Assembly (NCBI RefSeq): GCF_001591545.1
Contig: NZ_BCVC01000001.1
Coordinates: forward strand, 806,001-870,000
From: Lederbergia lenta NBRC 16444
GTDB lineage: Bacteria > Bacillota > Bacilli > Bacillales > Bacillaceae_C
Reading direction: 5' to 3'
DNA length: 64,000 bases
Part shown: in pieces, positions 21,535-30,906 of the stretch
Numbering within the stretch: the stretch's first letter is position 1
How the letters are laid out: every line of letters starts with the position of its first letter
Translations under genes and position numbers: made by a program
The notes under the pieces: generated by a model
What the model saw: only the letters and a program-made list of their open reading frames with translations
The model's database searches: none
Told to the model about the DNA's origin: nothing

Positions 21535-22386
21535 ATGATTACAGCGATTTTTCAGTACGATTTTTTAAAAAACACATTTTTAACCGGCATATTAATTGGA
21601 TTAATAGCTCCACTACTTGGCACGTTTATAGTTGTTAGGAGGCTTTCATTAATAGCGGATGCGTTAAGCCATGTTACACTTTCGGGTATCGCAGCAAGCT
21701 TGTTTTTGAGTAAAAAAACATTGTTGTTTGCAGGAATGAATCCATTATATTTAGGTATGGCCTTTTCTGTACTGGGTTCGATATTTATTGAACGATTGAG
21801 AAGTGTGTATAAACATTATCAAGAGCTCGCAATTCCGATCATTTTATCAGGAGGGATAGGGATTGGTGTTATATTTATTTCACTAGCAGATGGATTTAAT
21901 ACTGATTTACTTAACTATTTATTCGGAAGCGTTAGTGCAGTGAGTAAAACAGATTTATATGTTATTTTAGCAATCAGTGCGTTTGTTATTCTCGCAGTGA
22001 TCATGTTATACAAAGAACTATTTTTATTGTCTTTTGATGAAGAACATGCAAAAACATCTGGAATTCCAGCTAAAGGGATTCATTTCTTATTCATGGTTAT
22101 GATTGCTCTAGTAATTGCAGCATCTATGCGAATAGTTGGTATACTGCTTGTCTCTGCTTTAATGACACTCCCGGTAGCTGCAAGTATGAGAATTGCACGT
22201 GGGTTTAAACAAACGATTTATTTGTCGATATTATTTGGAGAGACTGCGGTAATTGGAGGACTTATTAGTGCCTATTATTTAGACCTTGCACCTGGTGGAA
22301 CCATCGTAATGATAGCAATTGCCATATTACTTATTGTGATAGGTTATAAAAAGATTCAAAGTAATAGACCGATAAATATAAATTGA
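21535..22386 (+). CDS. znuB: Zinc ABC transporter permease
   Basis: 283-residue membrane protein of the ABC-3 family with seven or more hydrophobic helices. The segments PLLGTFIVVRRLSLIADALSHV and the cytoplasmic-loop EEHAKTSGIP match ZnuB/AdcB. Lies 18 bases after znuC, followed nine bases later by zur. The cognate substrate-binding lipoprotein ZnuA is not in the window, so it must be encoded elsewhere or another protein must supply it. Confidence 0.9.
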   Translation: MITAIFQYDFLKNTFLTGILIGLIAPLLGTFIVVRRLSLIADALSHVTLSGIAASLFLSKKTLLFAGMNPLYLGMAFSVLGSIFIERLRSVYKHYQELAIPIILSGGIGIGVIFISLADGFNTDLLNYLFGSVSAVSKTDLYVILAISAFVILAVIMLYKELFLLSFDEEHAKTSGIPAKGIHFLFMVMIALVIAASMRIVGILLVSALMTLPVAASMRIARGFKQTIYLSILFGETAVIGGLISAYYLDLAPGGTIVMIAIAILLIVIGYKKIQSNRPININ

Positions 22387-22395
22387 GGTGAGGAC

Positions 22396-22818
22396 ATGCA
22401 TATTGCTGAAGCGATTCAGACAGTAAAAAATAAAGGATATAAAGTTACTGGAAAGCGGGAGCAGATGCTTGAAATTTTCGCAACCAATAATAAATATTTA
22501 ACCGCTAAAGACGTGTTTGAGGAGATGCAAGTCGATTACCCTGGGTTAAGTTTCGATACAATCTATCGAAATCTATCGCTTTTTTATGATTTAGAAATAC
22601 TAGAGGCGACAGACCTTGCAGGTGAAAAGCATTTTCGTTATACATGTACTACTCATGATCATCATCACCATTTTATCTGCTTAGATTGCGGTGGGTCAAA
22701 AGCGATCAAGGCTTGTCCGATGGAATTTGTTACAGAGGACTTGGGGGCGTATGATGTGGTTGATCATAAGTTTGAAATATATGGGAGATGTCCAAAATGT
22801 AAACAAGAAGCCAGTTAG
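22396..22818 (+). CDS. zur: Zur, Fur-family zinc-uptake repressor
   Basis: 140-residue Fur-family regulator. The DNA-binding winged helix contains VTGKREQMLEIFATN and LSFDTIYRNLSLF. A His-rich sensor stretch (TTHDHHHHFICLDCGG) is followed by CPKC; the CXXC pairs form the structural zinc site. Same strand and operon as znuCB, so it likely autoregulates through the 20711 box. The B. subtilis yqfV/zur position is conserved here. Confidence 0.92.
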   Translation: MHIAEAIQTVKNKGYKVTGKREQMLEIFATNNKYLTAKDVFEEMQVDYPGLSFDTIYRNLSLFYDLEILEATDLAGEKHFRYTCTTHDHHHHFICLDCGGSKAIKACPMEFVTEDLGAYDVVDHKFEIYGRCPKCKQEAS

Positions 22819-22829
22819 GCTTCTTGTTT
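22801..22829. terminator. Bidirectional terminator of zur and yqfW
   Basis: AAACAAGAAGCC 22801-22812 pairs with GGCTTCTTGTTT 22818-22829. It overlaps the ends of both convergent genes, which themselves overlap by four bases. Confidence 0.75.
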
Positions 22830-23399
22830 ATTTTCAATGTTAAGCCAATTTTCAACCCAATTTTCTGCCTCTTGCCAATTATAAACGCGAATTACATTTT
22901 CTGGTGAAGGTTTTCTGTTATAAGGAGTGTCAAAAAGGATAACTGGTATATTCAATTCCTCTGAGATTGCTACGGCATTATCATGTTTATCTTCAAAAAA
23001 TAAATCGATTTGGTGTTTTTTTGCTGTTGAAACTTTATCGTGGGAGCCGATTAATTCAATGTGATGATAATCGATAGCATGGGTATGAAACCAAGCTTCT
23101 GTAACATCCCTTAGAGTATTTGCTCTGGCGCTAATAAAGTATAAATCATGCTCGTTAATCCATTTAGATAATACTGGTTTTGCTCCAACAGCAAGTGGAG
23201 ATTGAGAATAAATCTCCGGTTCTGCAGTTACAAACCATTCATAAAAGGAATCTTTCGGGATATTCAAACACTCTGTAATTTCATACTCTGTTAAATCCTC
23301 CAAAGTAATGTCTAATTGAAATGCTTTATTTATATGTGGTACGAGGGATGTCGGACATGTGACTGTTCCATCGATATCAATGCCAAATCTTTTCTGCAA
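22815..23399 (-). CDS. yqfW: YqfW, HAD-type 5'-nucleotidase family
   Basis: 194-residue HAD hydrolase. Motif I is IDIDGTVTCP (about residue 6), a LYFISARA motif II is near residue 100, and FFEDKHDNAVAI supplies the acidic motif. It resembles the 5'(3')-deoxyribonucleotidase NT5C-like group including YqfW; substrate unproven. The start appears to be TTG at 23399, ten bases after GGAG. Convergent overlap with zur. Confidence 0.82.
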   Translation of the reverse strand: MQKRFGIDIDGTVTCPTSLVPHINKAFQLDITLEDLTEYEITECLNIPKDSFYEWFVTAEPEIYSQSPLAVGAKPVLSKWINEHDLYFISARANTLRDVTEAWFHTHAIDYHHIELIGSHDKVSTAKKHQIDLFFEDKHDNAVAISEELNIPVILFDTPYNRKPSPENVIRVYNWQEAENWVENWLNIENKQEA

Positions 23400-23457
23400 T
23401 TTAAATAATCTCCTTTACAGCATCTAATCTCATATTTAGTGAACGATCAATTTTAAT

Positions 23458-23489
23458 AAAACAGCACGGTTTTATTGCCGTGCTGTTTT
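23458..23489 (-). terminator. Intrinsic terminator of ispG
   Basis: AACAGCACGG and CCGTGCTGTT form a perfect stem at about 23460-23488, flanked by A- and T-runs. It lies immediately after the ispG stop on the minus strand. Confidence 0.8.
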
Positions 23490-23491
23490 CA

Positions 23492-24619
23492 TTAATTTAC
23501 AATATTTTCTTTTTCTTTTTCTAGTTTTTCTTCTTCTTGTTTTTTGAAATATTCTTCAGCCATTATATCAATTTCCTTTTTCAATTCCTCAACCATTGTC
23601 TCTTCTGGAACTTTCCTAACTGTTTTTCCTTTTTTGAATAATAATCCTTCACCACGAGCACCTGCAATACCAATATCAGCTTCACGAGCTTCACCTGGTC
23701 CATTTACGGCACATCCTAAAACGGATATTTTCAGTGGTGCTTTAATATGTTGAATATATTCTTCGACTTCATTAGCAATGCTGATTAAGTCAATTTCAAT
23801 TCTTCCACATGTAGGGCAAGAGACAAGTGTAGCGGCATTAGAGATGAGACCGAATGATTTAAGTAGTTCACGGGCTACTTTTACTTCTTCTACTGGGTCT
23901 GCACTTAAAGAAATACGTAATGTATTTCCAATACCTTTGCTTAAGATAGCGCCTAGCCCTGCTGCACTTTTGATTGTCCCAGCAAAAAGCGTTCCACTTT
24001 CTGTGATGCCAAGATGGAGAGGATAGTCAAATGCTCTTGCTGCTTTTTCATAAGCTTCAATTGCTAAATTGACATCCGATGCTTTCATTGAAACAATGAT
24101 GTCATGAAAATCTAAGTCTTCAAGAATTTTGATGTGATGAAGCGCGCTTTCCACCATGCCATCAGCAGTCGGATAACCGTATTTATTAACGATATGCCTT
24201 TCTAAGCTTCCTGCGTTTACTCCGATACGAATCGGAATGCCTTTCGCTTTAGCTGCTTTAACAACTGCCTCTACTTTTTCTCGGCGTCCAATATTTCCTG
24301 GATTGATCCGAATTTTATCTGCGCCGCCCTCGATTGCAATTAGAGCAAGTTTATAATCGAAATGAATATCTACTACGAGCGGTATGGTAATTCTTTTTTT
24401 GATTTCTGAGATGGCTCTTGCTGCTCTTTCGTCAGGACATGCAACTCTAACGATTTGGCAACCTGCCTCTGTTAAACGATTAATTTCATCAACCGTTGCT
24501 TTTACGTCATGTGTTTTAGACATAGTCATACTTTGAATAATGAGTTCGTCACTTCCGCCGATCGTTAAGTTACCAACCTTAACGGGACGCGTTTTCGAAC
24601 GATGTATTATTTCACCCAA
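23492..24619 (-). CDS. ispG: IspG, HMBPP synthase
   Basis: 375-residue 4Fe-4S enzyme (GcpE) converting MEcPP to HMBPP. The cluster motifs SCPTCGR (about residue 268) and [13 protein letters not shown] (about 298-310) are visible, with the TIM-barrel core [10 protein letters not shown] and [12 protein letters not shown] Lys/Glu-rich C-terminal tail is longer than in many homologues. Start ATG (complement of 24617-24619) follows an AGGAGAGAA-type site. Confidence 0.96.
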   Translation of the reverse strand: MGEIIHRSKTRPVKVGNLTIGGSDELIIQSMTMSKTHDVKATVDEINRLTEAGCQIVRVACPDERAARAISEIKKRITIPLVVDIHFDYKLALIAIEGGADKIRINPGNIGRREKVEAVVKAAKAKGIPIRIGVNAGSLERHIVNKYGYPTADGMVESALHHIKILEDLDFHDIIVSMKASDVNLAIEAYEKAARAFDYPLHLGITESGTLFAGTIKSAAGLGAILSKGIGNTLRISLSADPVEEVKVARELLKSFGLISNAATLVSCPTCGRIEIDLISIANEVEEYIQHIKAPLKISVLGCAVNGPGEAREADIGIAGARGEGLLFKKGKTVRKVPEETMVEELKKEIDIMAEEYFKKQEEEKLEKEKENIVN

Positions 24620-24724
24620 GGGTTTTTCTCTCCTTTTAATTAACGAAGAATTATAGTTGCGTACTCATTGTAACAATTTTATACCTATATTGACAACATT
24701 CAGCTATTATTTTATGAAGGTGAA

Positions 24725-25042
24725 TTAGCGATATAATGGGAATTTGTACGTTTCTCCAGTTTGGATTTGCTCAGGCTTCACACCATTATTAAAATCCGTA
24801 AAGTCGTCCACAGCTTGTTCGATTGAAACAGGTAAAGAGCCTTGAGTTAACTGTTCAAGAACAGATAACACTGTATCACCTTGTTTAATTTCGATAAGTG
24901 TATAAGTGTTATTTCCCTTTATCATTTCATCAGATGTTGAGATGGAATGTATCTCGTTATTTGGAAGCGTACCAACGGTCAAATCATGATACATACTATA
25001 GATTACGATTATTCCTACGATTAAAGCTGCGATGCTTTTCAT
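24725..25042 (-). CDS. yqfZ: YqfZ-like secreted/anchored LysM-type protein
   Basis: 105 residues if started at ATG 25042, placed behind GGCGGGGA; longer in-frame starts exist. One N-terminal hydrophobic segment (IAALIVGIIVIYSMY) suggests membrane anchoring. The rest resembles a degenerate LysM (YTLIEIKQGDTVLSVLEQL, ending TGETYKFPLY). Position after ispG matches B. subtilis YqfZ. Function unknown. Confidence 0.72.
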   Translation of the reverse strand: MKSIAALIVGIIVIYSMYHDLTVGTLPNNEIHSISTSDEMIKGNNTYTLIEIKQGDTVLSVLEQLTQGSLPVSIEQAVDDFTDFNNGVKPEQIQTGETYKFPLYR

Positions 25043-25249
25043 TATAAATCCCCGCCTCATTATATAGATGTGACATCTATATGAGAGTGAAAGCAGTATT
25101 ATTCCTAAAAATTTTATTTTATAAAGTAAGTATAAGTAGTTATTCAATTGAGCTTGTTGTCTAAATACAGTCGCTAATGATTATAAGCCAATCTACTAAG
25201 AAGTAAATATCAATCTTCTTAATGGATTGGCATATGCTTATCACAGATT

Positions 25250-25771
25250 CTAAACAAGCTTTTTAAGCTTTTGTTTTGGTATTTTTGAAATGCTTATGAG
25301 TATATAAATTGAAGATGCCAATAGATCAATAATGAATGCACCAGGTATTTCCAGATTAAACAAAGTCATCAGGCTGAACAGTAAGGTGGAGAATGTGATA
25401 CTGAACGTGGTTAGTCGCCAACCTTGTCTGTATGGTAATGTGCGATTCAGTAGTTTAGCTAGTAACAAAGCAATGGCAGCTAATATTGTTATTTTACATA
25501 CGATTACCCCAGCGTTAAAAATATACATAAAGAGAATATAAATTGGTAAAATGATCATTAGGCTCCCTGTATCTAAATCGAAACCTGGCACTAAGATGGA
25601 AGAGTCTTTATTAGAAATTAATATACGATAGAAACCGGGTAAAAAGTATAGTATAGCGAGGGAAAAAACATATTGCAGCGTTTTACCTATACCGATAAAT
25701 CTGTATTTTGCAATACTCATCCCTGAATAAAGGCTTTTAAAAAACATTGTAAAAATAGATATATTTTTCAC
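25250..25771 (-). CDS. yqgB: YqgB-like DUF1189 membrane protein, short form
   Basis: 173 residues from GTG 25771, which has AGGAAGTGA seven to eight bases upstream. Four to five membrane helices. The N-terminal MFFKSLYSGMSIAKYRFIGI segment fits DUF1189. Members I know are about 250 residues or longer, so the extracytoplasmic central part seems reduced here. Function unknown. Bases 25799-26077 downstream hold no gene. Confidence 0.65.
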   Translation of the reverse strand: MKNISIFTMFFKSLYSGMSIAKYRFIGIGKTLQYVFSLAILYFLPGFYRILISNKDSSILVPGFDLDTGSLMIILPIYILFMYIFNAGVIVCKITILAAIALLLAKLLNRTLPYRQGWRLTTFSITFSTLLFSLMTLFNLEIPGAFIIDLLASSIYILISISKIPKQKLKKLV

Positions 25772-26077
25772 TGGATCACTTCCTATTTGCATAATCAATC
25801 CTTTATAGTGTAGATGTGATCAACTTTATAATTCAAGCATTTTTGATAAAAGTGCTTAATTGTTCGGAAATTTGTTTTCTTCAATATTATTTAATTGCAT
25901 CAATTTAACAATAGAGAAACTCAAATGGAAATCTGAACAGAGTTGATTTTCACTGCAGCCTTTAAGGTTAAAACCTTCTATTAGGGAATTAATGAACGCA
26001 CTTTCTTGTGAATGTTCAGATTAAGCAATGAGAAATTAACTCAATTGTAAGGAAAATGAATAAAAAGGAAGTGTCGT

Positions 26078-26563
26078 ATGGAAATAGTATATTGGTTACT
26101 AGTTATTATTCTCATTATAATTGCATTTGTAGGGCTTGTGTATCCTATTATCCCAAGTGTATTATTTTTGGCAGGGGCTTTTATACTTTATGGTTTGTTG
26201 TTTTCATTTGAGCCATTAAACTGGTTGTTTTGGCTTGTTCAATCATTATTCCTCCTTTTACTTTTTATTGCTGATCATCTTGCTAACATAATAGGAGTGA
26301 GAAAATTCGACGGATCAAAAGCTGGAATGTGGGGGAGTACCATTGGTATTTTGGTTGGACCGTTTATTATTCCAGTCTTTGGTATTTTAATAGGTCCGTT
26401 TCTTGGAGCAGTAATTGGAGAATTAATTATGAACAGAACAAAGTTTACTTTAGCTATAAAAATAGGTATAGGTTCTGTCGTTGGCTTTATTAGTAGTGTG
26501 GCAGTGAAGGGAATCATTCAAATCATAATGGTCGCTTATTTTCTCTTTCTTATTTTTAAATAA
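26078..26563 (+). CDS. yqgC: YqgC-like DUF456 membrane protein
   Basis: 161 residues with five or so hydrophobic segments, rich in Gly and Pro (VYPIIPSVLFLAGAF, GPFIIPVFGILIGPFLGA). This is the DUF456 pattern; B. subtilis YqgC lies at the same place next to sodA. AAGGAAG precedes ATG 26078. Function unknown. Confidence 0.8.
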   Translation: MEIVYWLLVIILIIIAFVGLVYPIIPSVLFLAGAFILYGLLFSFEPLNWLFWLVQSLFLLLLFIADHLANIIGVRKFDGSKAGMWGSTIGILVGPFIIPVFGILIGPFLGAVIGELIMNRTKFTLAIKIGIGSVVGFISSVAVKGIIQIIMVAYFLFLIFK

Positions 26564-26626
26564 TAATTAATCAGGCATAAAGTTTGAATGAAGTGTCCAA
26601 TTTTGATAATCTTAAGGTGTAACCGC

Positions 26627-26647
26627 TTGAATCGTTTAATGATTCAA
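26627..26647. other. Short inverted repeat in sodA leader
   Basis: TTGAATC 26627-26633 and GATTCAA 26641-26647 are a perfect seven-base inverted repeat, ending about 25 bases before the sodA start. It may be an operator half-pair or a leader hairpin. No known regulator motif is recognised. Confidence 0.3.
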
Positions 26648-26672
26648 AATAATTACATAGGAGGAATATTAA

Positions 26673-27281
26673 ATGGCATACGAATTACCGCAACTTCCTT
26701 ATGGATACGATGCTCTTGAGCCTCATATTGACAAGGAGACAATGAATATTCACCACACAAAACATCACAACACATACGTAACAAACTTGAACAAAGCTTT
26801 GGAAGGAAATTCCGAGCTTGCAAGCAAGTCAGTAGAAGAGTTGATTTCGGATCTTGATTCTGTTCCTGAATCTATCCGTACAGCAGTCCGCAATAACGGT
26901 GGGGGACATGCAAACCACTCATTGTTTTGGAAACTACTTTCACCTGAAGGTGGCGGAGAACCTGCTGGTTCATTAGCAGAAGCGATCAACAGCAAATTTG
27001 GCAGCTTTGATAAATTCAAAGAAGCATTTGCTGCAGCAGGAGCTGGACGTTTTGGTTCTGGCTGGGCTTGGTTAATTCTAAATAACGGAGAAGTTGAAAT
27101 TACAAGTACTCCGAATCAAGATAGCCCACTAATGGAAGGTAAAACGCCTTTATTAGGACTTGACGTATGGGAGCATGCATATTATTTGAAATACCAAAAT
27201 CGTCGTCCAGAGTATATGAATGCGTTCTGGAATGTCGTTAATTGGGACGAAGTTCAAAAATTATATGATGCAGCAAAATAA
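26673..27281 (+). CDS. sodA: Manganese superoxide dismutase
   Basis: 202-residue Fe/Mn-type superoxide dismutase. Metal ligands: H in HHTKHHNTY (residues about 27-31), NHSLFWKLL, and the signature DVWEHAYYL near residue 164. The GSGWAWLIL motif and the residues around Gln/His suggest Mn preference as in B. subtilis SodA; metal choice cannot be proven from sequence. AGGAGG precedes ATG 26673. A strong terminator follows. Confidence 0.95.
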   Translation: MAYELPQLPYGYDALEPHIDKETMNIHHTKHHNTYVTNLNKALEGNSELASKSVEELISDLDSVPESIRTAVRNNGGGHANHSLFWKLLSPEGGGEPAGSLAEAINSKFGSFDKFKEAFAAAGAGRFGSGWAWLILNNGEVEITSTPNQDSPLMEGKTPLLGLDVWEHAYYLKYQNRRPEYMNAFWNVVNWDEVQKLYDAAK

Positions 27282-27290
27282 TGGTAAATA

Positions 27291-27327
27291 AAAGGGTGTT
27301 CATGAGCCAAACTCATGAACACCCTTT
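27291..27327. terminator. Terminator between sodA and the usp-like gene
   Basis: AAAGGGTGTTCATGA (27291-27305) pairs with TCATGAACACCCTTT (27313-27327), then T-rich. It lies between convergent genes and may serve both. Confidence 0.85.
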
Positions 27328-27342
27328 TTATTTTTATATGTT

Positions 27343-28032
27343 TCATTTTTTTAGGACTTCTTCTTTAATATATGGACAGAAATGGATGGGTTCAGTAACT
27401 TTATCGTCTGTAATATGAACTTGACATGTTTTATTATCTTTCATGAATTTAAAAACACCATTATTAAAATCTGTACCAATTTCTTTGTAGAAGATTCCCT
27501 CATGGTTTACTTGTTTAGAACTAGAAAAACTAAGTTGATAATTATCTCCATCTTTCACCAAATAACCACGAACGCCCTTTTCGTAATATTCTTCCTCTTC
27601 ACTTTTTATGGACCGATCGATCGATACGACATGAAAATCAACGAATGGGATATCTCTTAATAATACATTCAGGAACGATCCCTTTGTGATTTCTTCCCAT
27701 CTACTTTGTGCGGTCTGACCGATAATAATTTGTGTGATATTAAAATGATGGGCTACTTCAGCAATCACTTTACTAGAAGGTCGCTTCTCATTATCTTTGA
27801 GGATAAATTCATCAATATCTAATTCCGTTACTAATTCTTTCCAACTATCAACATACCCAGACTTTTCCGCGTCAAACTCGTCATACGGAAGTGGATCGAC
27901 CGTCAATACATATAAAGGGCAATCCATTATACTCGCCATTTTATGACCACGTCTAATCAGACGTTCTCCATTTGGACCATAATACACACAAACAAGAATA
28001 CACTCATCCATACGCCCTTTTACTTTTTTCAC
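27343..28032 (-). CDS. Stand-alone KdpD-like universal stress protein domain with extra C-terminal region
   Basis: 229 residues from GTG 28032, ten bases after AGAGG; GTG 28044 is a weaker option. Residues about 8-140 form a Usp fold: ILVCVYYGPNGERLIRRG, then IIIGQTAQSRWEEITKGSFLN and VDFHVV, which most resemble the Usp domain of the sensor kinase KdpD. The remaining ~90 residues have no family I recognise. No membrane segment or kinase domain. It is divergent to mrpA, with a 465-base intergenic region between. Function unknown; a link to ion or nucleotide sensing is only inference. Confidence 0.75.
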   Translation of the reverse strand: MKKVKGRMDECILVCVYYGPNGERLIRRGHKMASIMDCPLYVLTVDPLPYDEFDAEKSGYVDSWKELVTELDIDEFILKDNEKRPSSKVIAEVAHHFNITQIIIGQTAQSRWEEITKGSFLNVLLRDIPFVDFHVVSIDRSIKSEEEEYYEKGVRGYLVKDGDNYQLSFSSSKQVNHEGIFYKEIGTDFNNGVFKFMKDNKTCQVHITDDKVTEPIHFCPYIKEEVLKK

Positions 28033-28497
28033 GGCGATAGTCACCTCTTTATTTCTTATTAATCACCCATAATGTCACACTCTAATGATAGAATTAAAAC
28101 TTAATCATCATAGACGATTAGAGATAATATTGCAAGCTTTAATTTATTCTATTATGTGGGGAATTTGTGAAAAAACACGTTTTATTACAAATCTATTATC
28201 AAAAGGAAACTTCAAATCGTGCATGATAAATAATATTAGTGTATAATTTGTCTTAAATATGCCCACTTAGTCTACTATTCCAACCAATCCAAATCGTCGG
28301 ATTGAATTACTCCCCTTAGGCTAACTATTGAAGAAATAAGAATTTGATACATTTTTTACTTTAAGTATTTGTAATAATCTTGATTTCCTACAAAAAATAC
28401 TCCATCTCTTCTTCTATTATAAATACCGGGAATTAAGGACAGCATACCTTAGAGTATGGTTTGTATCTCACAATGATATTGAAATGGAGGTTTGGTT
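28033..28497. other. Divergent regulatory region between usp-like gene and mrp operon
   Basis: AT-rich, about 460 bases, no gene found. It must contain promoters for both directions. Candidate -10-like TATAAT at 28242-28247 points toward mrpA, but no confident -35 pairing was made. No riboswitch motif was recognised. Confidence 0.4.
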
Positions 28498-30906
28498 TTG
28501 TTTACTGTCATCATCGCGATTATGCTTCCTTTTTTAGTTGCAGCACTTATTCCATTCTTTTATAAGCGAATACCACGTTTACATATAGGTTGGTTTGTAC
28601 TTGCTGTTCCAGTAATTCTTTTTATTTTGCTTGCCCGTTATATCCCATCCGTAGCATCAGGGGATACTTATTTAAAAACAATTGAATGGATTCCTACATA
28701 TGGTATCAACTTTTCTACCTATCTAGACGGTCTTAGTATGATTTTTGGACTGTTAATTACTGGTGTTGGTAGTCTGGTCATACTTTACTCCATTTACTAT
28801 TTATCTGCAAGGGAATCTCTACATCATTTTTATATTTACTTGCTTTTATTCATGGGAGCAATGCTTGGAGTCGTATTCTCAGATAATATTTTTGTGTTAT
28901 ATGTGTTTTGGGAATTAACGAGTATCTCATCTTTCTTATTAATTGCCTTTTGGTACCATCGGAAAAATTCAAGGTATGGTGCGCAAAAGTCATTATTAAT
29001 AACAGTCAGTGGCGGGGTAGCCATGCTTGCAGGTTTTATTATGGTTTATACAATGACGGATACATTAAGTGTCCGGGAGATTGTTATGTCAATGAGTGAC
29101 TATACTAATCACTTATTATTTCTTCCTGCAATGCTTTTGATACTTTTAGGCGCATTCACAAAATCTGCGCAATTTCCTTTTCATATTTGGTTGCCTGATG
29201 CGATGGAGGCTCCGACACCAGTTAGTGCTTACTTACACTCAGCAACGATGGTTAAAGCAGGTATCTATCTTGTTGCCCGTTTTACCCCTGTCTTTGGTGG
29301 CGATCAAGTTTGGTTTTGGGTTGTTGGTAGTGTCGGTATATTCACTCTATTTTGGGGCTCTTTCAATGCTGTACGGCAGGTTGACCTTAAGGCGTTACTT
29401 GCCTACTCTACTATTAGTCAACTGGGTTTAATTATGAGCTTGTTTGGCCTTGGTTCTGCAGCTCTCCACTTAGGATATAGCTCAGAATCGGTTATATACA
29501 CACAAGCGACATTTGCTGCGCTCTTTCATCTTATCAATCATTCTACATTTAAAGGAGCTTTATTCATGGTTGTCGGTATTATCGACCATGAACTCGGTAC
29601 GCGGGATATCCGTAAACTTGGAGGCTTAATGGCCTTGATGCCGATTACTTTTACTATAGCAATAATTGGTAGTTTTTCAATGGCCGGATTACCTCCTTTT
29701 AATGGCTTCTTAAGTAAAGAAATGTTTTTTGACGCTGTCGTTAGGATAAATGAACTTGATATCTTAGCAATAGGAAATATTGGTGTGCTTTTTCCTGTTG
29801 TTGCTTGGATAGCAAGTGTTTTAACATTTGTTTACTGTATGATTATTGTTTTTAAAACCTTTCTTGGTCCATATCAGCCAGAAAAGTTGGAGCATATAGG
29901 TCAAGAAGCTCCTGTAGGTATGTTAATTGCTCCTAGTGTTTTAGCGGTTCTTGTCGTAAGTATTTTCTTTTTTCCTAATTTAGTCGGTGTTTATTTGTTA
30001 AAACCAGCGATGATGAGTATTTTTCCAACCTTCGAGGCGACAGAACTTGCACCGCATATTTCTGCTTGGCATGGATGGAACACGCCGTTAATGATGACAA
30101 TTGGTGTGATCATTGTTGGGGTATTATTATTCAGTATTCTGCGTCATTGGAAGCCGATCTATCGATTGTTTCCACCACATTGGAGTTTAAATTCACTATA
30201 CAACATGATGCTAATGCAAGCAGAAATTCGCTCCTCAGAGATCACTAGATCATATATGACCGGGAATCTTCGAGATTATGCTCTTTATGTATATCTATTC
30301 TTTTTTACTGCTGTTGGAGGGGGACTGTTTTTCTTAGGCGCATTTTCGTTTGATAGCTCAGGAAATGCTCCAATTAGGATTTATGAATGGATTCTAGTCT
30401 TAGTCATGATGATTGCAGGGATTTCAATTTTATTTGCAAAATCTCGCCTGACAGCTACTTTATTGAATGGTGTGCTTGGCTACTCCATCGCTATTTTCTT
30501 TGTATTATTTCGTGCACCGGACTTGGCTCTCACTCAACTTGTGGTAGAAACAGTTACGACCGCTTTATTTTTATTATGCTTTCGTTTCTTACCAGAGTGG
30601 GACAGGGAGACATACAAACCCAAAACAAAAATGGTTCATGCATTTATTGCGATTGCAACGGGTACTATCGTAACGCTTATCGGGCTTTCCGTTCAAAGTG
30701 GTAAAATGTTTGAATCGATTTCTGTTTACTTTGAAAATGCATATGAACTTGCGGGAGGCAATAATATTGTCAATGCAATTTTAGGTGATTTTCGTGCATT
30801 TGATACAATGCTTGAAGTCGTCGTGTTATTCATTGCCGGAATTGGTGTATTTACATTAATTAAGCTAAAGGCTAGTAGGGGGGGGCAGGACATTGAAAAT
30901 AAATGA
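28498..30906 (+). CDS. mrpA: MrpA, Na+/H+ antiporter subunit A
   Basis: 802-residue large membrane subunit, homologous to complex I NuoL plus a C-terminal MrpB-like domain. Many helices; the proton-antiporter core shows FSDNIFVLYVFWELTS, TKSAQFPFHIWLPDAMEAP and HLINHSTFKGALF. The MrpA-type C-terminal part spans about residues 620-800. TTG 28498 is used, seven bases after GGAGG (28486-28490). First gene of a complete seven-gene operon exporting Na+ and importing H+ at alkaline pH or high sodium. Confidence 0.93.
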   Translation: MFTVIIAIMLPFLVAALIPFFYKRIPRLHIGWFVLAVPVILFILLARYIPSVASGDTYLKTIEWIPTYGINFSTYLDGLSMIFGLLITGVGSLVILYSIYYLSARESLHHFYIYLLLFMGAMLGVVFSDNIFVLYVFWELTSISSFLLIAFWYHRKNSRYGAQKSLLITVSGGVAMLAGFIMVYTMTDTLSVREIVMSMSDYTNHLLFLPAMLLILLGAFTKSAQFPFHIWLPDAMEAPTPVSAYLHSATMVKAGIYLVARFTPVFGGDQVWFWVVGSVGIFTLFWGSFNAVRQVDLKALLAYSTISQLGLIMSLFGLGSAALHLGYSSESVIYTQATFAALFHLINHSTFKGALFMVVGIIDHELGTRDIRKLGGLMALMPITFTIAIIGSFSMAGLPPFNGFLSKEMFFDAVVRINELDILAIGNIGVLFPVVAWIASVLTFVYCMIIVFKTFLGPYQPEKLEHIGQEAPVGMLIAPSVLAVLVVSIFFFPNLVGVYLLKPAMMSIFPTFEATELAPHISAWHGWNTPLMMTIGVIIVGVLLFSILRHWKPIYRLFPPHWSLNSLYNMMLMQAEIRSSEITRSYMTGNLRDYALYVYLFFFTAVGGGLFFLGAFSFDSSGNAPIRIYEWILVLVMMIAGISILFAKSRLTATLLNGVLGYSIAIFFVLFRAPDLALTQLVVETVTTALFLLCFRFLPEWDRETYKPKTKMVHAFIAIATGTIVTLIGLSVQSGKMFESISVYFENAYELAGGNNIVNAILGDFRAFDTMLEVVVLFIAGIGVFTLIKLKASRGGQDIENK

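Noticed and set aside
28908-29431. Additional plus-strand frames within mrpA
   Set aside because: They are out-of-frame shadows of the conserved mrpA coding sequence.
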